From Arthrobacter sp. MYb229 (lineage in GTDB: Bacteria > Actinomycetota > Actinomycetes > Actinomycetales > Micrococcaceae), in NCBI RefSeq assembly GCF_002975405.1, contig NZ_PCPS01000001.1:744001-808000 (forward strand): a stretch of 64,000 bases of DNA, read 5' to 3'. The notes below the pieces were generated by a model. The model worked only from the letters and a program-made list of their open reading frames with translations, ran no database searches and was not told the DNA's origin. Positions 55,829-64,000 of the stretch are shown piece after piece (within the stretch, counting starts at the first letter, position 1; each line of letters begins with the position of its first letter). Position numbers and translations under genes: made by a program.

Positions 55829-57163
55829 GTGAAGAGCGCCGTCGAAAACGTCAACCCGACTCGGGTGAAACTGAACGTTGAGGTTCCTTATGAGGAACTG
55901 AAGCCCCGCGTCGATGAGGCGTACAAGACCATCGCTCAGCAGATTCAGGTTCCAGGCTTCCGCAAGGGCAAGGTTCCAACTCGCATGATCGATCAGCGCG
56001 TTGGTCGCGGTTACGTCATTGAAACCGCTGTGAACGAGGGGCTGAACGACTTCTATCAGAAGGCCATGGTCGAGCACGAGCTGACCCCGCTGTCCCGCCC
56101 AGAGGTTGACATCACCGAGCTGCCTTCCATCGAGAAGGAAGGCGAAGGCCAGCTGGTCTTCAGCTTCGAAGTTGATATCCGCCCGAAGGTTGAACTGCCT
56201 GACTACAAGGGCATCGAGGTCTCCGTCGAGGCAAAGGAAGTTGCCGACGAAGATATCGAGAAGGCCCTAGACGACCTGCGCGGTCGCTTCGGCACCCTGA
56301 AGGATGTTGAAGCACCAGCAGCTGCAGATTCCTTCGTCACCCTCGACCTGACCGCTTCGGTTGAGGGCGAAGAGGTTGACGCTGCACAGGGTCTGTCCTA
56401 CCAGGTGGGCTCGGGCAATATGCTTGAAGGCATGGACGAGGCTGTTACCGGCCTGTCCGCTGGCGAAGACGCAACCTTCGAGACCACCCTTGCCGGTGGC
56501 GAGCACGCAGGAAAGACCGCAACCGTCAACGTTGTCGTCTCCGCCGTGAAGTCGCGCGAACTGCCAGAAGCGAATGACGACTTCGCTCAGCTTGCTTCCG
56601 AATACGACACCATCGCTGAATTGCGCGACTCGCTGTCCAAGGATGCTGCTGAGGGCAAGATTGTTGAGCAGGGTGTTGAGGCGCGCGAACTCGTCTTGGA
56701 CAAGTTGGTCGAACTGATCGAGGTCCCTGTGCCTGCATCGGTGATCGAAGAGCAGATCGAGCAGCACTTCAACGCACCTGACGCTGAAGCTGACCACGAC
56801 ACCGAGGAGCACCGCGCAGAGGTTCGCGGGAACACCGAGCGTGCTTTCAAGAACGAAATCATCCTTGACGCCGTCGCAGACGCCGAGGAAGTTGGCGTTG
56901 AGCAGTCCGAGCTGATCGACTACATCGTGCAGACCGCAGGTCAGTATGGCATGGAGCCGAACCAGTTCGCGCAGATGCTGGACGGCGCCGGCCAGGTCCC
57001 AATGCTGATGGGCGAGGTTCGCCGTCGCAAGGCACTTGCCAAGGTGCTGGAATTCGCAACCGTCACCGACTCGAACGGTGCCGCTGTGGATCTCACTTCC
57101 TTCGTGAAGCCAGCTGGCGAAGAAGAAGCTGTAGCGGTCGAGGAGACCACCGAGGCCAAGTAG
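55829..57163 (+). CDS. tig: Trigger factor
   Basis: Ribosome-associated chaperone with peptidyl-prolyl isomerase activity; 444 aa. The ribosome-binding signature [13 protein letters not shown] lies near residue 45, the FKBP-type domain near 150-245 ([19 protein letters not shown]) and the C-terminal chaperone arms follow. The last 30 residues are acidic ([16 protein letters not shown]). GTG start after CAGGAG. The tig-clpP1-clpP2-clpX order is standard; a terminator separates tig from clpP1. Confidence 0.98.
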   Translation: MKSAVENVNPTRVKLNVEVPYEELKPRVDEAYKTIAQQIQVPGFRKGKVPTRMIDQRVGRGYVIETAVNEGLNDFYQKAMVEHELTPLSRPEVDITELPSIEKEGEGQLVFSFEVDIRPKVELPDYKGIEVSVEAKEVADEDIEKALDDLRGRFGTLKDVEAPAAADSFVTLDLTASVEGEEVDAAQGLSYQVGSGNMLEGMDEAVTGLSAGEDATFETTLAGGEHAGKTATVNVVVSAVKSRELPEANDDFAQLASEYDTIAELRDSLSKDAAEGKIVEQGVEARELVLDKLVELIEVPVPASVIEEQIEQHFNAPDAEADHDTEEHRAEVRGNTERAFKNEIILDAVADAEEVGVEQSELIDYIVQTAGQYGMEPNQFAQMLDGAGQVPMLMGEVRRRKALAKVLEFATVTDSNGAAVDLTSFVKPAGEEEAVAVEETTEAK

Positions 57164-57177
57164 TCCCCGGCATATAG

Positions 57178-57224
57178 ATGGCCGCCTGCCAGCTTGGAAA
57201 CAAGCTGGCAGGCGGCCATTTTTT
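57178..57224 (+). terminator. Intrinsic terminator of tig
   Basis: Perfect 18-base stem starting ATGGCCGCCTGCC and ending GGCAGGCGGCCAT with a six-base loop, followed by a T run. Confidence 0.95.
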
Positions 57225-57246
57225 GTTCGCTCTCGGTGTACTCATG

Positions 57247-57257
57247 CGCCGTGAGCG
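57247..57257. promoter_or_regulatory. Candidate ClgR box upstream of clpP1
   Basis: CGCCGTGAGCG with flanking AAA, one mismatch from the CGCYNANRGCG core reported for ClgR of Corynebacterium, which activates clpP1P2. It is 126 bases before the clpP1 start. Confidence 0.45.
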
Positions 57258-57299
57258 AAAACGGGGCATGAAACGCCCCAAGGCCGGGTTGAAGTCAGT

Positions 57300-57332
57300 A
57301 ATCTCAAAGTAACCAGTTGCAGCTTTGAGATT
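57300..57332. promoter_or_regulatory. Inverted repeat upstream of clpP1
   Basis: Perfect arms AATCTCAAAG and CTTTGAGATT separated by 13 bases, ending 50 bases before the clpP1 start. Operator or leader stem; no known motif recognised. Confidence 0.5.
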
Positions 57333-57382
57333 CGAAATAGAGTTTCAAAATCTGATCTACACGTTTGGAAGAGGTAGAGAAC

Positions 57383-58009
57383 ATGTCAAATGATTCGCGC
57401 ACTCCCACCATGGCCACCGTTGACCCGGCCGGCCGTGAGGATTACATCTACAACCGCCTGCTCAAGGAGCGCATCATCTGGCTGGGCTCCGAGGTCCGCG
57501 ACGACAATGCGAACGCTATTTGCTCGCAGCTGCTGTTGCTTTCGGCGGAAGATCCTGAGAAGGACATCTACCTTTACATCAACTCTCCAGGTGGCTCCAT
57601 CACCGCGGGCATGGCTATCTACGACACCATGCAGTACATTCCCAACGATGTCGTCACCGTTGCAACCGGCCTGGCTGCTTCGATGGGCCAGTTCCTGTTG
57701 TCCTCGGGCACTCCGGGCAAACGCTACGCTACGCCGAACGCCCGCATCCTGATGCACCAGCCTTCCGGCGGCATCGGTGGTACCGCCTCGGATATTAAGA
57801 TCCAGGCCGAGCTGATCATGCACATGAAGAAGGTCATGAGCGACCTGACTGCCGAGCAGACCGGTCAGAGCGTTGAGCAGATCCTTATCGATAACCAGCG
57901 CGATAAGTGGTTCACCGCTGAAGAGGGCCTGAAGTACGGCTTCTACGATCAGATCGCCATGCATGCCGGCACAGTCACCGGTGGTGGCGGCGTCGATACC
58001 GCCAAGTAG
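57383..58009 (+). CDS. clpP1: ATP-dependent Clp protease proteolytic subunit 1
   Basis: Serine protease ring subunit; 208 aa. Catalytic Ser near residue 100 in GLAASMGQF, His near 125 in LMHQPSGG and an Asp in [15 protein letters not shown]-like LIDNQRDKW...GLKYG. ATG 57383 is chosen since GGAAGAGGTAGAG lies upstream; a TTG at 57365 would use the ribosome site itself as coding sequence. Acts with ClpP2 and ClpX or ClpC1. clpP2 follows 51 bases later. Confidence 0.96.
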   Translation: MSNDSRTPTMATVDPAGREDYIYNRLLKERIIWLGSEVRDDNANAICSQLLLLSAEDPEKDIYLYINSPGGSITAGMAIYDTMQYIPNDVVTVATGLAASMGQFLLSSGTPGKRYATPNARILMHQPSGGIGGTASDIKIQAELIMHMKKVMSDLTAEQTGQSVEQILIDNQRDKWFTAEEGLKYGFYDQIAMHAGTVTGGGGVDTAK

Positions 58010-58060
58010 TCGGTCTTACTCATCCGCCTGAATCCCAAAGATTTGTCCTAGGAGAAAACC

Positions 58061-58720
58061 ATGAACTTCAATCCGGAAGCCATCAGCGGCCAGACGCCGT
58101 CGGCCCGCTACATCCTGCCGCAGTTCGAAGAGCGCACCCCATACGGGTTCAAGCGTCAGGATCCATACGCCAAGCTGTTCGAAGATCGCATTATCTTCCT
58201 CGGCGCCCAGGTCGACGACGCGTCGGCCGATGACGTGATGGCACAGCTGCTGGTGCTCGAATCCATGGATCCGGAGCGCGATGTCACCTTGTACATCAAC
58301 TCACCGGGTGGCTCGTTCACCGCGATGACCGCGATCTATGACACGATCCAGTTCATTCGCCCAGAAGTGCAGACCGTTTGCCTCGGCCAAGCAGCCTCAG
58401 CAGCAGCTGTGTTGCTGGCCGCCGGCACCCCGGGCAAGCGTCTGGCGCTGCCAAACGCCCGCGTGCTGATCCACCAGCCATCGATGGGCGGGGGCGAACG
58501 CGGTACCGCAACGGACCTGCAGATCCAGGCCGAAGAGGTAATGCGCATGCGCGCGTGGTTGGAAGAGACCATTGCCGGGCATTCGGGCCAGTCCGTGGAG
58601 AAGGTTCGCGACGATGTGGAGCGCGATCTATTCATGACCGCTGCCGACGCCAAGGAATATGGCATCGTTGACGAAGTGCTTACCCCACGCAAGGTAAACC
58701 GCGCTCAGCTCGGTAACTAG
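58061..58720 (+). CDS. clpP2: ATP-dependent Clp protease proteolytic subunit 2
   Basis: Partner ring of ClpP1 in the actinobacterial mixed ClpP1P2 tetradecamer; 219 aa. Catalytic Ser in GQAASAAAVLL near residue 110, His in LIHQPSMGG near 135. The N-terminus (20-30 residues) is long and probably processed. AGGAGA precedes the ATG. An inverted repeat separates it from clpX. Confidence 0.96.
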   Translation: MNFNPEAISGQTPSARYILPQFEERTPYGFKRQDPYAKLFEDRIIFLGAQVDDASADDVMAQLLVLESMDPERDVTLYINSPGGSFTAMTAIYDTIQFIRPEVQTVCLGQAASAAAVLLAAGTPGKRLALPNARVLIHQPSMGGGERGTATDLQIQAEEVMRMRAWLEETIAGHSGQSVEKVRDDVERDLFMTAADAKEYGIVDEVLTPRKVNRAQLGN

Positions 58721-58740
58721 GCCTTACGCGGAATAATCAT

Positions 58741-58815
58741 TGAATATTGGCGGTTTACCTTGTAGGTGCGTTCTCCACAAGAGGAGGACACCACGCAGGT
58801 AGACCGCCATATTCA
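58741..58815 (+). promoter_or_regulatory. Structured element between clpP2 and clpX
   Basis: Arms TGAATATTGGCGGTTTACC (58741-58759) and GGTAGACCGCCATATTCA (58798-58815) pair with one bulge and one G-T pair; a smaller CTTGT/ACAAG pair lies within. No T-run follows. It may be a processing, termination or attenuation element; a -10-like TAGAAT for clpX lies just beyond near 58839. Confidence 0.5.
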
Positions 58816-58887
58816 GCTAATTTTGGGGTTATCTGACCTAGAATTGGGATAGTCCACGGCAACTCAAGCAAACAGGAGATCGGTGCG

Positions 58888-60180
58888 ATGGGACGAATGG
58901 GCGAAGGCTCGGATCTGTTGAAGTGTTCTTTCTGCGGAAAGAGCCAAAAGCAGGTTAAGAAGCTAATTGCAGGCCACGGAGTCTACATCTGTACCGAATG
59001 CATCGAACTGTGCAATGAAATCATTGCAGAGGAGTTTGCTGAAGAACAGGTCTCCGAAGATTTCTCGCTGCCAAAACCGCTTGAGATCTTCAATTCCCTA
59101 GAGGAGTACGTGATCGGCCAGGAGAACGCGAAGCGTGCTCTGTCCGTAGCCGTGTACAACCACTACAAACGAATTCATGGCACCCAGGAGCAAGGTCCGG
59201 TCGCTGCCATAAACAGTGACAACCCACTGGACGATGTTGAGGTTTCAAAATCCAACATCATGTTGATAGGTCCCACCGGTTGCGGTAAGACCTATCTGGC
59301 GCAGTCGCTGGCCAAAAAACTCAACGTCCCGTTCGCCGTTGCAGACGCGACCAGCTTGACCGAGGCAGGTTACGTTGGTGAAGACGTTGAAAACATTCTG
59401 CTCAAGCTAATCCAAGCCGCAGACTTCGATGTGAAGAAGGCCGAGACAGGCATTATCTACATCGACGAAATCGATAAGATCTCGCGCAAGAGCGAGAATC
59501 CGTCGATTACCCGCGATGTCTCGGGTGAAGGCGTCCAGCAGGCATTGCTGAAAATTCTCGAAGGTACCGTTGCCGCAGTCCCGCCACAGGGGGGACGCAA
59601 GCATCCGCATCAAGACTTCTTGCAGTTGGACACGACAAACATCTTGTTCATCGTAGCTGGCGCTTTTGCGGGGCTCGAAGAGATTATTTCTTCACGCGCG
59701 GGACGTAAGGGAATCGGCTTCGGCGCGCCCTTGACCGCGCTGAAATCTGAAACCCCGTCGTATTCCGATGTTCGTCCTGAAGATCTGCTGAAATTCGGTT
59801 TGATACCCGAATTCGTCGGACGACTGCCAGTGATCACCACGGTCGAACACCTTGATCGCGAATCCCTGGTTCGGGTCCTGACTGAGCCGAAGAACGCTTT
59901 GGTCAAGCAATACCAAAAAATGTTCCGCATGGATGGTGTGGAGCTGAGCTTCGAACCGCAGGCATTGGATGCGGTCGCGGAGCTGGCCATCGAACGTGAA
60001 ACTGGTGCTCGCGGGCTTCGGGCCATTTTGGAAGAGAGCCTTGGCGGGATCATGTTTGAACTGCCAAGCCTCGAAGAAATTGCGGAAGTGGTTGTCACCC
60101 GTGGCACGGTAATGAACCGTGAAGCACCGCTACTTCTTTCACACGATGTCGCTGCCAAGCGAAACAAGAAGTCCGCGTAG
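58888..60180 (+). CDS. clpX: ATP-dependent Clp protease ATP-binding subunit ClpX
   Basis: AAA+ unfoldase feeding ClpP; 430 aa. Zinc-binding domain with Cys13, Cys16, Cys35 and Cys38; Walker [12 protein letters not shown] near residue 129; Walker [11 protein letters not shown] near 188; pore loop [10 protein letters not shown] near 157; sensor 2 GARGLRAI near 374. ATG after CAGGAG. Clear ClpX by its zinc domain. Confidence 0.98.
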   Translation: MGRMGEGSDLLKCSFCGKSQKQVKKLIAGHGVYICTECIELCNEIIAEEFAEEQVSEDFSLPKPLEIFNSLEEYVIGQENAKRALSVAVYNHYKRIHGTQEQGPVAAINSDNPLDDVEVSKSNIMLIGPTGCGKTYLAQSLAKKLNVPFAVADATSLTEAGYVGEDVENILLKLIQAADFDVKKAETGIIYIDEIDKISRKSENPSITRDVSGEGVQQALLKILEGTVAAVPPQGGRKHPHQDFLQLDTTNILFIVAGAFAGLEEIISSRAGRKGIGFGAPLTALKSETPSYSDVRPEDLLKFGLIPEFVGRLPVITTVEHLDRESLVRVLTEPKNALVKQYQKMFRMDGVELSFEPQALDAVAELAIERETGARGLRAILEESLGGIMFELPSLEEIAEVVVTRGTVMNREAPLLLSHDVAAKRNKKSA

Positions 60181-60221
60181 TTTAAAATCCCGTTGAGTTA
60201 TCGGTAGAAAGTTGAGGGTTC

Positions 60222-60830
60222 ATGCCCAAGCGCACTCAAGTTGATTTCTGGTTTGACCCGATTTGCCCCTTTGCATGGGCCACTAGCCGCTGGATCAAGG
60301 AAGTTGAAAAGGTCCGCGACATCGACGTGAGCTGGAATGTCATGAGCTTGTCGGTGCTCAACGAAGGGCGGGAACTTCCGGAAGACTACCGCGCGTCCAT
60401 GGATATCTCTTGGGGTCCGGTCCGAGTCGTGATCAAGGCGGCCCAAGACCATGGTGATGAAGTGATCGACAAGCTCTATACGGCCATGGGCGAACTTTTC
60501 CATCACGAAAAGGTTTCAGATCGCGATGAGGTGATCGCCCGAGCTCTTGCGAAGGTAGGTTTGCCTGCCGAACTCGCAACTGCGGCGAATACCGATGAAA
60601 ATGATGCTGCACTTCGTGCAAGCCACGAGGTAGGCATTTCCAAGGTTGGCCAAGATGTAGGAACACCAATCATCGCCGTGGATGGTGTCGCGTTCTTTGG
60701 GCCGGTTATCACCCGGATCCCAACCGGAGAAGACGCCGGCAAGATGTTTGACGCTGCAGCGCAACTTGCTTCGTTCCCCTACTTCTTCGAGATGAAGCGC
60801 AGTCGGACCGAAAGCCCAATCTTCGAATAG
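60222..60830 (+). CDS. DsbA-family thioredoxin-fold protein, Rv2466c-like, monothiol
   Basis: Cytosolic DsbA-fold protein of 202 aa. The active site is DPICPFAW with Cys15 and Ala18 in the place of the second cysteine. Rv2466c of M. tuberculosis is a mycothiol-dependent reductase with a CPWC site; this protein keeps only the N-terminal cysteine, so it would need mycothiol or another thiol as partner. The cis-Pro loop [10 protein letters not shown] near residue 147 is present. It lies 41 bases after clpX. Confidence 0.88.
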   Translation: MPKRTQVDFWFDPICPFAWATSRWIKEVEKVRDIDVSWNVMSLSVLNEGRELPEDYRASMDISWGPVRVVIKAAQDHGDEVIDKLYTAMGELFHHEKVSDRDEVIARALAKVGLPAELATAANTDENDAALRASHEVGISKVGQDVGTPIIAVDGVAFFGPVITRIPTGEDAGKMFDAAAQLASFPYFFEMKRSRTESPIFE

Positions 60831-60849
60831 TCCGGGATTGCTTAAAAGA

Positions 60850-60890
60850 GCAAAGGGTCCAGCCAAGAAGTTCTTGGCTGGGCCCTTTGC
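60850..60890 (+). terminator. Terminator of the clpX-DsbA-like unit
   Basis: Near-perfect 20-base arms starting GCAAAGGGTCC and ending GGCCCTTTGC with one G-T pair. No T-run follows, but the stem is long and 19 bases after the stop. Confidence 0.8.
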
Positions 60891-61419
60891 GCTTGGCATG
60901 GGGCAAACGATACTTTCGGCTCCCGATCAACAATGAGCAGTTAGTTCGCGACGCATCATAAGTAACCTCTTGGATCTCTGGGGAGCGCTCTCACTGACTA
61001 GTCGTGAGTTAATGCTTGCATCCTTGCTAATTGTTCCGAAAAAATTTATATGAATTTTCTATGCAGGTAATGTGAAGTGCCTCACGGTTCTTTCACAAAT
61101 TATTCCAGCTCCTACACGGAGTGGCTGGTTCCGTCGACCGGCGTGTGAGATCGGAGCTTCTCGGAGATTACTGGGCAGTAGCGAATGCAACCCGAAAGCA
61201 AAGGGTGCACGCGGGTTTTCGGTGCCATGAAAGTTTCCGGCAGAAGTTATTAGTAGGAAAAAATCCGTTTCAGACTTTTTGACGGTTGCGACAATGAACT
61301 CTCAAATATCTTGTTGGAAACCCCTAGGTAATGCCTGAAAGATGTGTTTGACTAACTCCCACAGGTGCTTCGGCACATGCTTTCGATGGCGGCCCCCATC
61401 CGCCAGATAGGGAGAAATC
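60891..61419. other. Gene-free interval upstream of the secreted protease
   Basis: 529 bases, more A/T-rich than the neighbouring genes, with no credible open frame. It presumably carries the protease promoter and leader; a small GTGC/GCAC hairpin at about 61371-61380 lies in the leader, and AGGGAG precedes the GTG start. No RNA gene was recognised. Confidence 0.45.
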
Positions 61420-62412
61420 GTGCAAGATAGATACGAAGATCGTGGTCCAAAGAAGGGCAAAAACAAGGGCAGAGCATTCGCCGCGCTTTTGCTGGCCGGC
61501 GGACTCATCGGTGGAAGTGCATCGATGGCTATGGCTGCCCCCACAGCCCCCACGGACAAGATCGAGTCGACAAGCATTACCTTGTCGCAGGCGGAAAATG
61601 CAATGAGTTATTGGACTTCTGAGCGCATGGAAAACGCCAAGTCCGCTGACAGCCTCGCCCACGGTAAATCAACTTCAAACGCCCCGCTGAAGGCGGGAAA
61701 ATCAAAGAAGATTGCCGGCCAGGAAGCGATGAAGCGCAACGAGAACGCCAACAAGCCGAAAAGAGGATCTGCGGTCACTCCGGTGTCCCACATTGGTAAG
61801 GTGTTCTTCACCCTCGGCGGATCTGACTATGTTTGCTCGGGCAACTCGGTTGTCTCGGCCAACGAATCGACCGTGTCCACAGCCGGACACTGTGCCAATG
61901 AAGGACCGGGCGCGTTCGCAACTCGATGGGTGTTTGTTCCCGCCTATGAAAATGGCAACGCACCCTATGGATCCTTTGCGGCTACCGAACTGGTCACCCC
62001 AACGCAGTGGAGCAACGGCGGCGACATTAGCTACGACACCGCCTTCGCGGTGGTCACCGACAACAGCGGGGTAAGCCTCGCAGATCAGGTTGGAGCTTCG
62101 GGTGTCGCGTTCAACCAGGCGCGCGGATTGAACTACACAGCTTTCGGATACCCTGCCGCGACTCCGTTCAACGGTGAAACTTTGCAGTCCTGCAGCGGAA
62201 CTGCCACAGCTGATCCCTACGGACAGTCGCAGTCTCAGGGTATTCCCTGCGACATGACGGGCGGTTCCTCCGGCGGCCCATGGTTCCTCGGCGGTTCCGA
62301 TGGATACCAGAACTCCGTCAACAGCTTCGGCTACAGTGGAGTGCGCAACACGATGTTCGGCCCCTACTGGGGATCGGTCGTTGAGCAGGCATATAACGCA
62401 GCTCAGAACTAG
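61420..62412 (+). CDS. Secreted trypsin-like serine protease (S1/V8-like)
   Basis: 330-aa exported protease. Signal peptide: basic residues 1-18, hydrophobic core about 19-34, likely cleavage after AMA near residue 39. A lysine-rich pro-region follows to about residue 115, then the catalytic domain with His157 (TAGHC), Asp206 (SYDTAF) and Ser284 (GGSSGGPW). Two cysteine pairs are likely (Cys near 138 with Cys158; a Cys near 251 with Cys277). The V8/glutamyl-endopeptidase-like end lacks specificity clues. GTG start with AGGGAG upstream. Confidence 0.9.
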   Translation: MQDRYEDRGPKKGKNKGRAFAALLLAGGLIGGSASMAMAAPTAPTDKIESTSITLSQAENAMSYWTSERMENAKSADSLAHGKSTSNAPLKAGKSKKIAGQEAMKRNENANKPKRGSAVTPVSHIGKVFFTLGGSDYVCSGNSVVSANESTVSTAGHCANEGPGAFATRWVFVPAYENGNAPYGSFAATELVTPTQWSNGGDISYDTAFAVVTDNSGVSLADQVGASGVAFNQARGLNYTAFGYPAATPFNGETLQSCSGTATADPYGQSQSQGIPCDMTGGSSGGPWFLGGSDGYQNSVNSFGYSGVRNTMFGPYWGSVVEQAYNAAQN

Positions 62413-62422
62413 CAAGACGTGA

Positions 62423-62458
62423 TTTGGGCGGAATGTCAGCGACGACATTCCGCCCAAA
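62423..62458 (+). terminator. Terminator of the secreted protease gene
   Basis: Perfect 15-base arms TTTGGGCGGAATGTC and GACATTCCGCCCAAA, 10 bases after the stop; no strong T-run. Confidence 0.85.
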
Positions 62459-62476
62459 CCCGTTTAGGAGCAGGGG

Positions 62477-62659
62477 ATGCAAGCAGAGGATGACGCTGCT
62501 GGCGAATGCGCCAGCGGAAAGAGCAGTAGGCAAAAGTTGGATCAAACGGTCAGCGAACAGCTTTCATATTTTAACGATACGCGGAAGCAGGATGCTAAGC
62601 CGATGCAGGTAGTAATACCAAGCCCAACCGGGCAAAGCAAGGATGAGGACGGCGGCTGA
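62477..62659 (+). CDS. Possible small hydrophilic protein, 60 aa
   Basis: Not recognised. ATG with AGGAG 7 bases upstream (TAGGAGCAGGGGATG) is a good ribosome site. The product is polar, without hydrophobic segments (MQAEDDAAGECASGK..., ending KDEDGG). It lies between the protease terminator and a shared terminator with the minus-strand DUF4870 gene, so transcription here is possible but needs its own promoter. It may be chance. Confidence 0.35.
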   Translation: MQAEDDAAGECASGKSSRQKLDQTVSEQLSYFNDTRKQDAKPMQVVIPSPTGQSKDEDGG

Positions 62660-62685
62660 CCCTGCCGCTGGGCATTCTGGTTAAC

Positions 62686-62725
62686 GCATACTGCTCTCGA
62701 ACCGACAGGTTCGAGAGCAGTATGC
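62686..62725. terminator. Bidirectional terminator before the DUF4870 gene
   Basis: Perfect 18-base arms GCATACTGCTCTCGAACC and GGTTCGAGAGCAGTATGC around GACA. It lies 29 bases beyond the DUF4870 stop on the minus strand. Confidence 0.88.
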
Positions 62726-62754
62726 TAGGTATCGCTCGCAACGCGGCTATTTGG

Positions 62755-63243
62755 CTAGCTCACGAACGTGAAATTGAATGGATACCTGTAAGAACGACCT
62801 GCCTGATATTCGTTTGGAGCATTAACTGCGGCCACGATGGCCACCACGAAGCAGATGAGGCCGCCGAGCAGACCGATGACCCAACCGACCACGGGCAGGA
62901 GCGCCAATAAAGCGATGATCGCGCGGATGATGCTGAAGTTCAGGGTATCTCGATGGAAGTCTCGCACTATCGGGTTGGTGCGTTCCTTATCGATGATGAA
63001 GAAGATCAGCGCTGGAATAATTCCGAAGAATGCAGATAGCCAGCCGTTGAGCTGGATCCGTTGGAGGTTCTCATCCGGGCTTTGCCCCTGGTAGCTCTGT
63101 TGCGGGTCATTCACCCGCCCCGGATATGGTCCAGCCGGTTCTGAACTGGAAGGGGGCGTCGTTGATTCGCCAGACGAGGGAGTCGAGCGATTGCCCTCGC
63201 GGAGCGGATCGGAGTCATTTGGGTCTTCCGGTGTGGTAGTCAT
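62755..63243 (-). CDS. DUF4870 domain membrane protein
   Basis: 162 aa. Residues 1-60 are a disordered, Pro/Ser-rich cytosolic tail (SSGESTTPPSSSEPAGPYPG); then three helices at about 66-83, 102-120 and 121-140 with FIIDKERTNPIVRDFHRDTLNF between, the DUF4870/Tic20-like arrangement. Function unknown in bacteria. Stand-alone gene with a terminator. Confidence 0.88.
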   Translation of the reverse strand: MTTTPEDPNDSDPLREGNRSTPSSGESTTPPSSSEPAGPYPGRVNDPQQSYQGQSPDENLQRIQLNGWLSAFFGIIPALIFFIIDKERTNPIVRDFHRDTLNFSIIRAIIALLALLPVVGWVIGLLGGLICFVVAIVAAVNAPNEYQAGRSYRYPFNFTFVS

Positions 63244-63390
63244 ACGAGCCTCTCTAGAGAGTAGCTTGAATATGTAGTATGAGCGTACCCCTCGACTCTA
63301 AGCCATGAATAAATAATATCAAGGCGTCGAGAACCAACAATTGACTTCGGCATCGTCTTCGAAGACCGATTCAAGGAACGGTTGAGAAAT

Positions 63391-63427
63391 GAGGAAGGCC
63401 GTCGAGAGATTCTCGACGGCCTTCCTC
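63391..63427 (-). terminator. Intrinsic terminator of valS
   Basis: Perfect 17-base arms GAGGAAGGCCGTCGAGA and TCTCGACGGCCTTCCTC around a three-base loop, 18 bases beyond the valS stop. Confidence 0.9.
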
Positions 63428-63445
63428 ACAGACTGTTTTCGAAGA

Positions 63446-64000
63446 CTAGGCTTCTTCTGCGGGTGCCAATTCCACGTTCACTACGCTCAGCTCGCCTTCG
63501 GCCTCAACCAAAGTCAGTTCGCGTGCGTTGCCAGCCGACTTGAGGTCGGCGAAGCCGGCTCGCAGCTGTTCAACCTGAGCCGCTGGTGCATGGATCTCAC
63601 CGGAAAGGACCTCGGTGCGCTGCTTGACCTTCGCGTCCGACTTGGCCTTACGGATGCCAGAAAGTGCCATGCCGACGGTTGGGAGAACCGTTGCGTCGGC
63701 ACCTTCGGTAGCGGCAGCCAGGTGAGTGGAACTAGGCCACTGCGACAGGTGCACGGAACCGGTGCGCCACCAGCCCCAAACCTCCTCGGTAGCGAACGGC
63801 AGGAATGGTGCGAACAAACGCAGCACCGAATCCAAGGTCGTAGCAAGAGTCGCCAGCACGCTAGCCTGCTCCGCTGCACCATGACCGCCGTAGGCGCGGT
63901 CCTTGACCAATTCGACGTAATCGTCGGTGAATGACCAGAAGAAGGACTCGGTGATGTCCAGGGCGCGGGCATAGTCGTAGTTCTCGAAGGCACGCTGTGC
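63446..64000 (-). CDS. valS: Valine--tRNA ligase, C-terminal part (runs off the window)
   Basis: The final 184 residues of a class I aminoacyl-tRNA synthetase; the rest lies right of the window. The anticodon-binding domain reads FENYDYARALDITESFFWSF, then DRAYG, LFAPFLPFATEEVWGWW. The shortened C-terminus without the long coiled coil fits the shorter actinobacterial ValS; IleS is less likely because of FWSFTDDYVELVK. Position after clpX agrees with other actinobacteria. Confidence 0.92.
   Translation of the reverse strand, partial: AQRAFENYDYARALDITESFFWSFTDDYVELVKDRAYGGHGAAEQASVLATLATTLDSVLRLFAPFLPFATEEVWGWWRTGSVHLSQWPSSTHLAAATEGADATVLPTVGMALSGIRKAKSDAKVKQRTEVLSGEIHAPAAQVEQLRAGFADLKSAGNARELTLVEAEGELSVVNVELAPAEEA

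Overview
The window is a contiguous piece of an actinobacterial chromosome, most like the Arthrobacter/Glutamicibacter branch of the Micrococcaceae. The support is high but moderate-for-actinobacteria G+C, frequent GTG/TTG starts, WhiA, OpcA, SufR, SoxR without SoxS, a tandem ClpP1/ClpP2 pair and a gene order matching two blocks known from Mycobacterium tuberculosis (uvrC-rapZ-yvcK-whiA ... gap-pgk-tpiA-secG ... tkt-tal-zwf-opcA-pgl, ctaB/ctaA, suf; then ssb-ettA, pepN, rpiB-nei, tig-clpP1-clpP2-clpX, valS). It is core chromosome, with no insertion sequence, prophage or CRISPR array seen.

Layout. 1-9.1 kb, plus strand: 3' part of uvrA, a HAD phosphatase, a PlsC-like acyltransferase, uvrC, then rapZ-yvcK-whiA. 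9.2-13.3 kb, plus strand: sodA, then the lower-glycolysis run gap-pgk-tpiA and secG; gap has a strong hairpin near its likely transcript start. 13.4-15.5 kb, minus strand: a Ktr/Trk-type K+ uptake pair whose membrane subunit carries a one-base frameshift. 15.7-16.7 kb: a D-amino-acid oxidase-like flavoenzyme. 16.7-24.7 kb, minus strand: the pentose phosphate operon tkt-tal-pgi-zwf-opcA-pgl. 25.4-29.5 kb: convergent haem A genes ctaB and ctaA, and an ABC export pair. 29.7-34.4 kb, plus strand: sufR-sufB-sufD-sufC-sufT-like operon, without a local cysteine desulfurase.

34.5-39.1 kb, minus strand: a biotin ECF transporter (bioM-bioN-bioY) translationally coupled to an acyl-CoA ligase and a thiolase. 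This resembles the biotin-regulated yhfU-yhfT-yhfS operon of Bacillus subtilis and is preceded by two tandem BioQ-like operators. It is the part of the window with the least understood biology. 39.2-43.5 kb: LysE exporter with divergent Lrp regulator, an MFS transporter, tRNA-Arg(UCU) and a CPBP membrane protease. 43.5-50 kb: second SSB, EttA, a flavin reductase/SoxR divergent pair sharing an E. coli-like SoxR box, a TesB thioesterase, an unknown gene, and an osmC-glbO pair. 50-55 kb: pepN, rpiB-nei, tRNA-Gly(UCC), a VOC-fold protein. 55.4-60.8 kb: two tRNA-Pro(UGG) genes, tig, clpP1-clpP2, clpX and a monothiol DsbA-like protein. 61.4-64 kb: a secreted serine protease, a DUF4870 membrane protein and the 3' end of valS.

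Themes: DNA repair and envelope/cell-division control at the left, central carbon metabolism next, then haem and Fe-S cofactor assembly, biotin acquisition, redox stress response (SodA, SoxR, OsmC, GlbO, a mycothiol-reductase-like protein), and protein quality control at the right. All functions are assigned by reading motifs and context; no database search was run.
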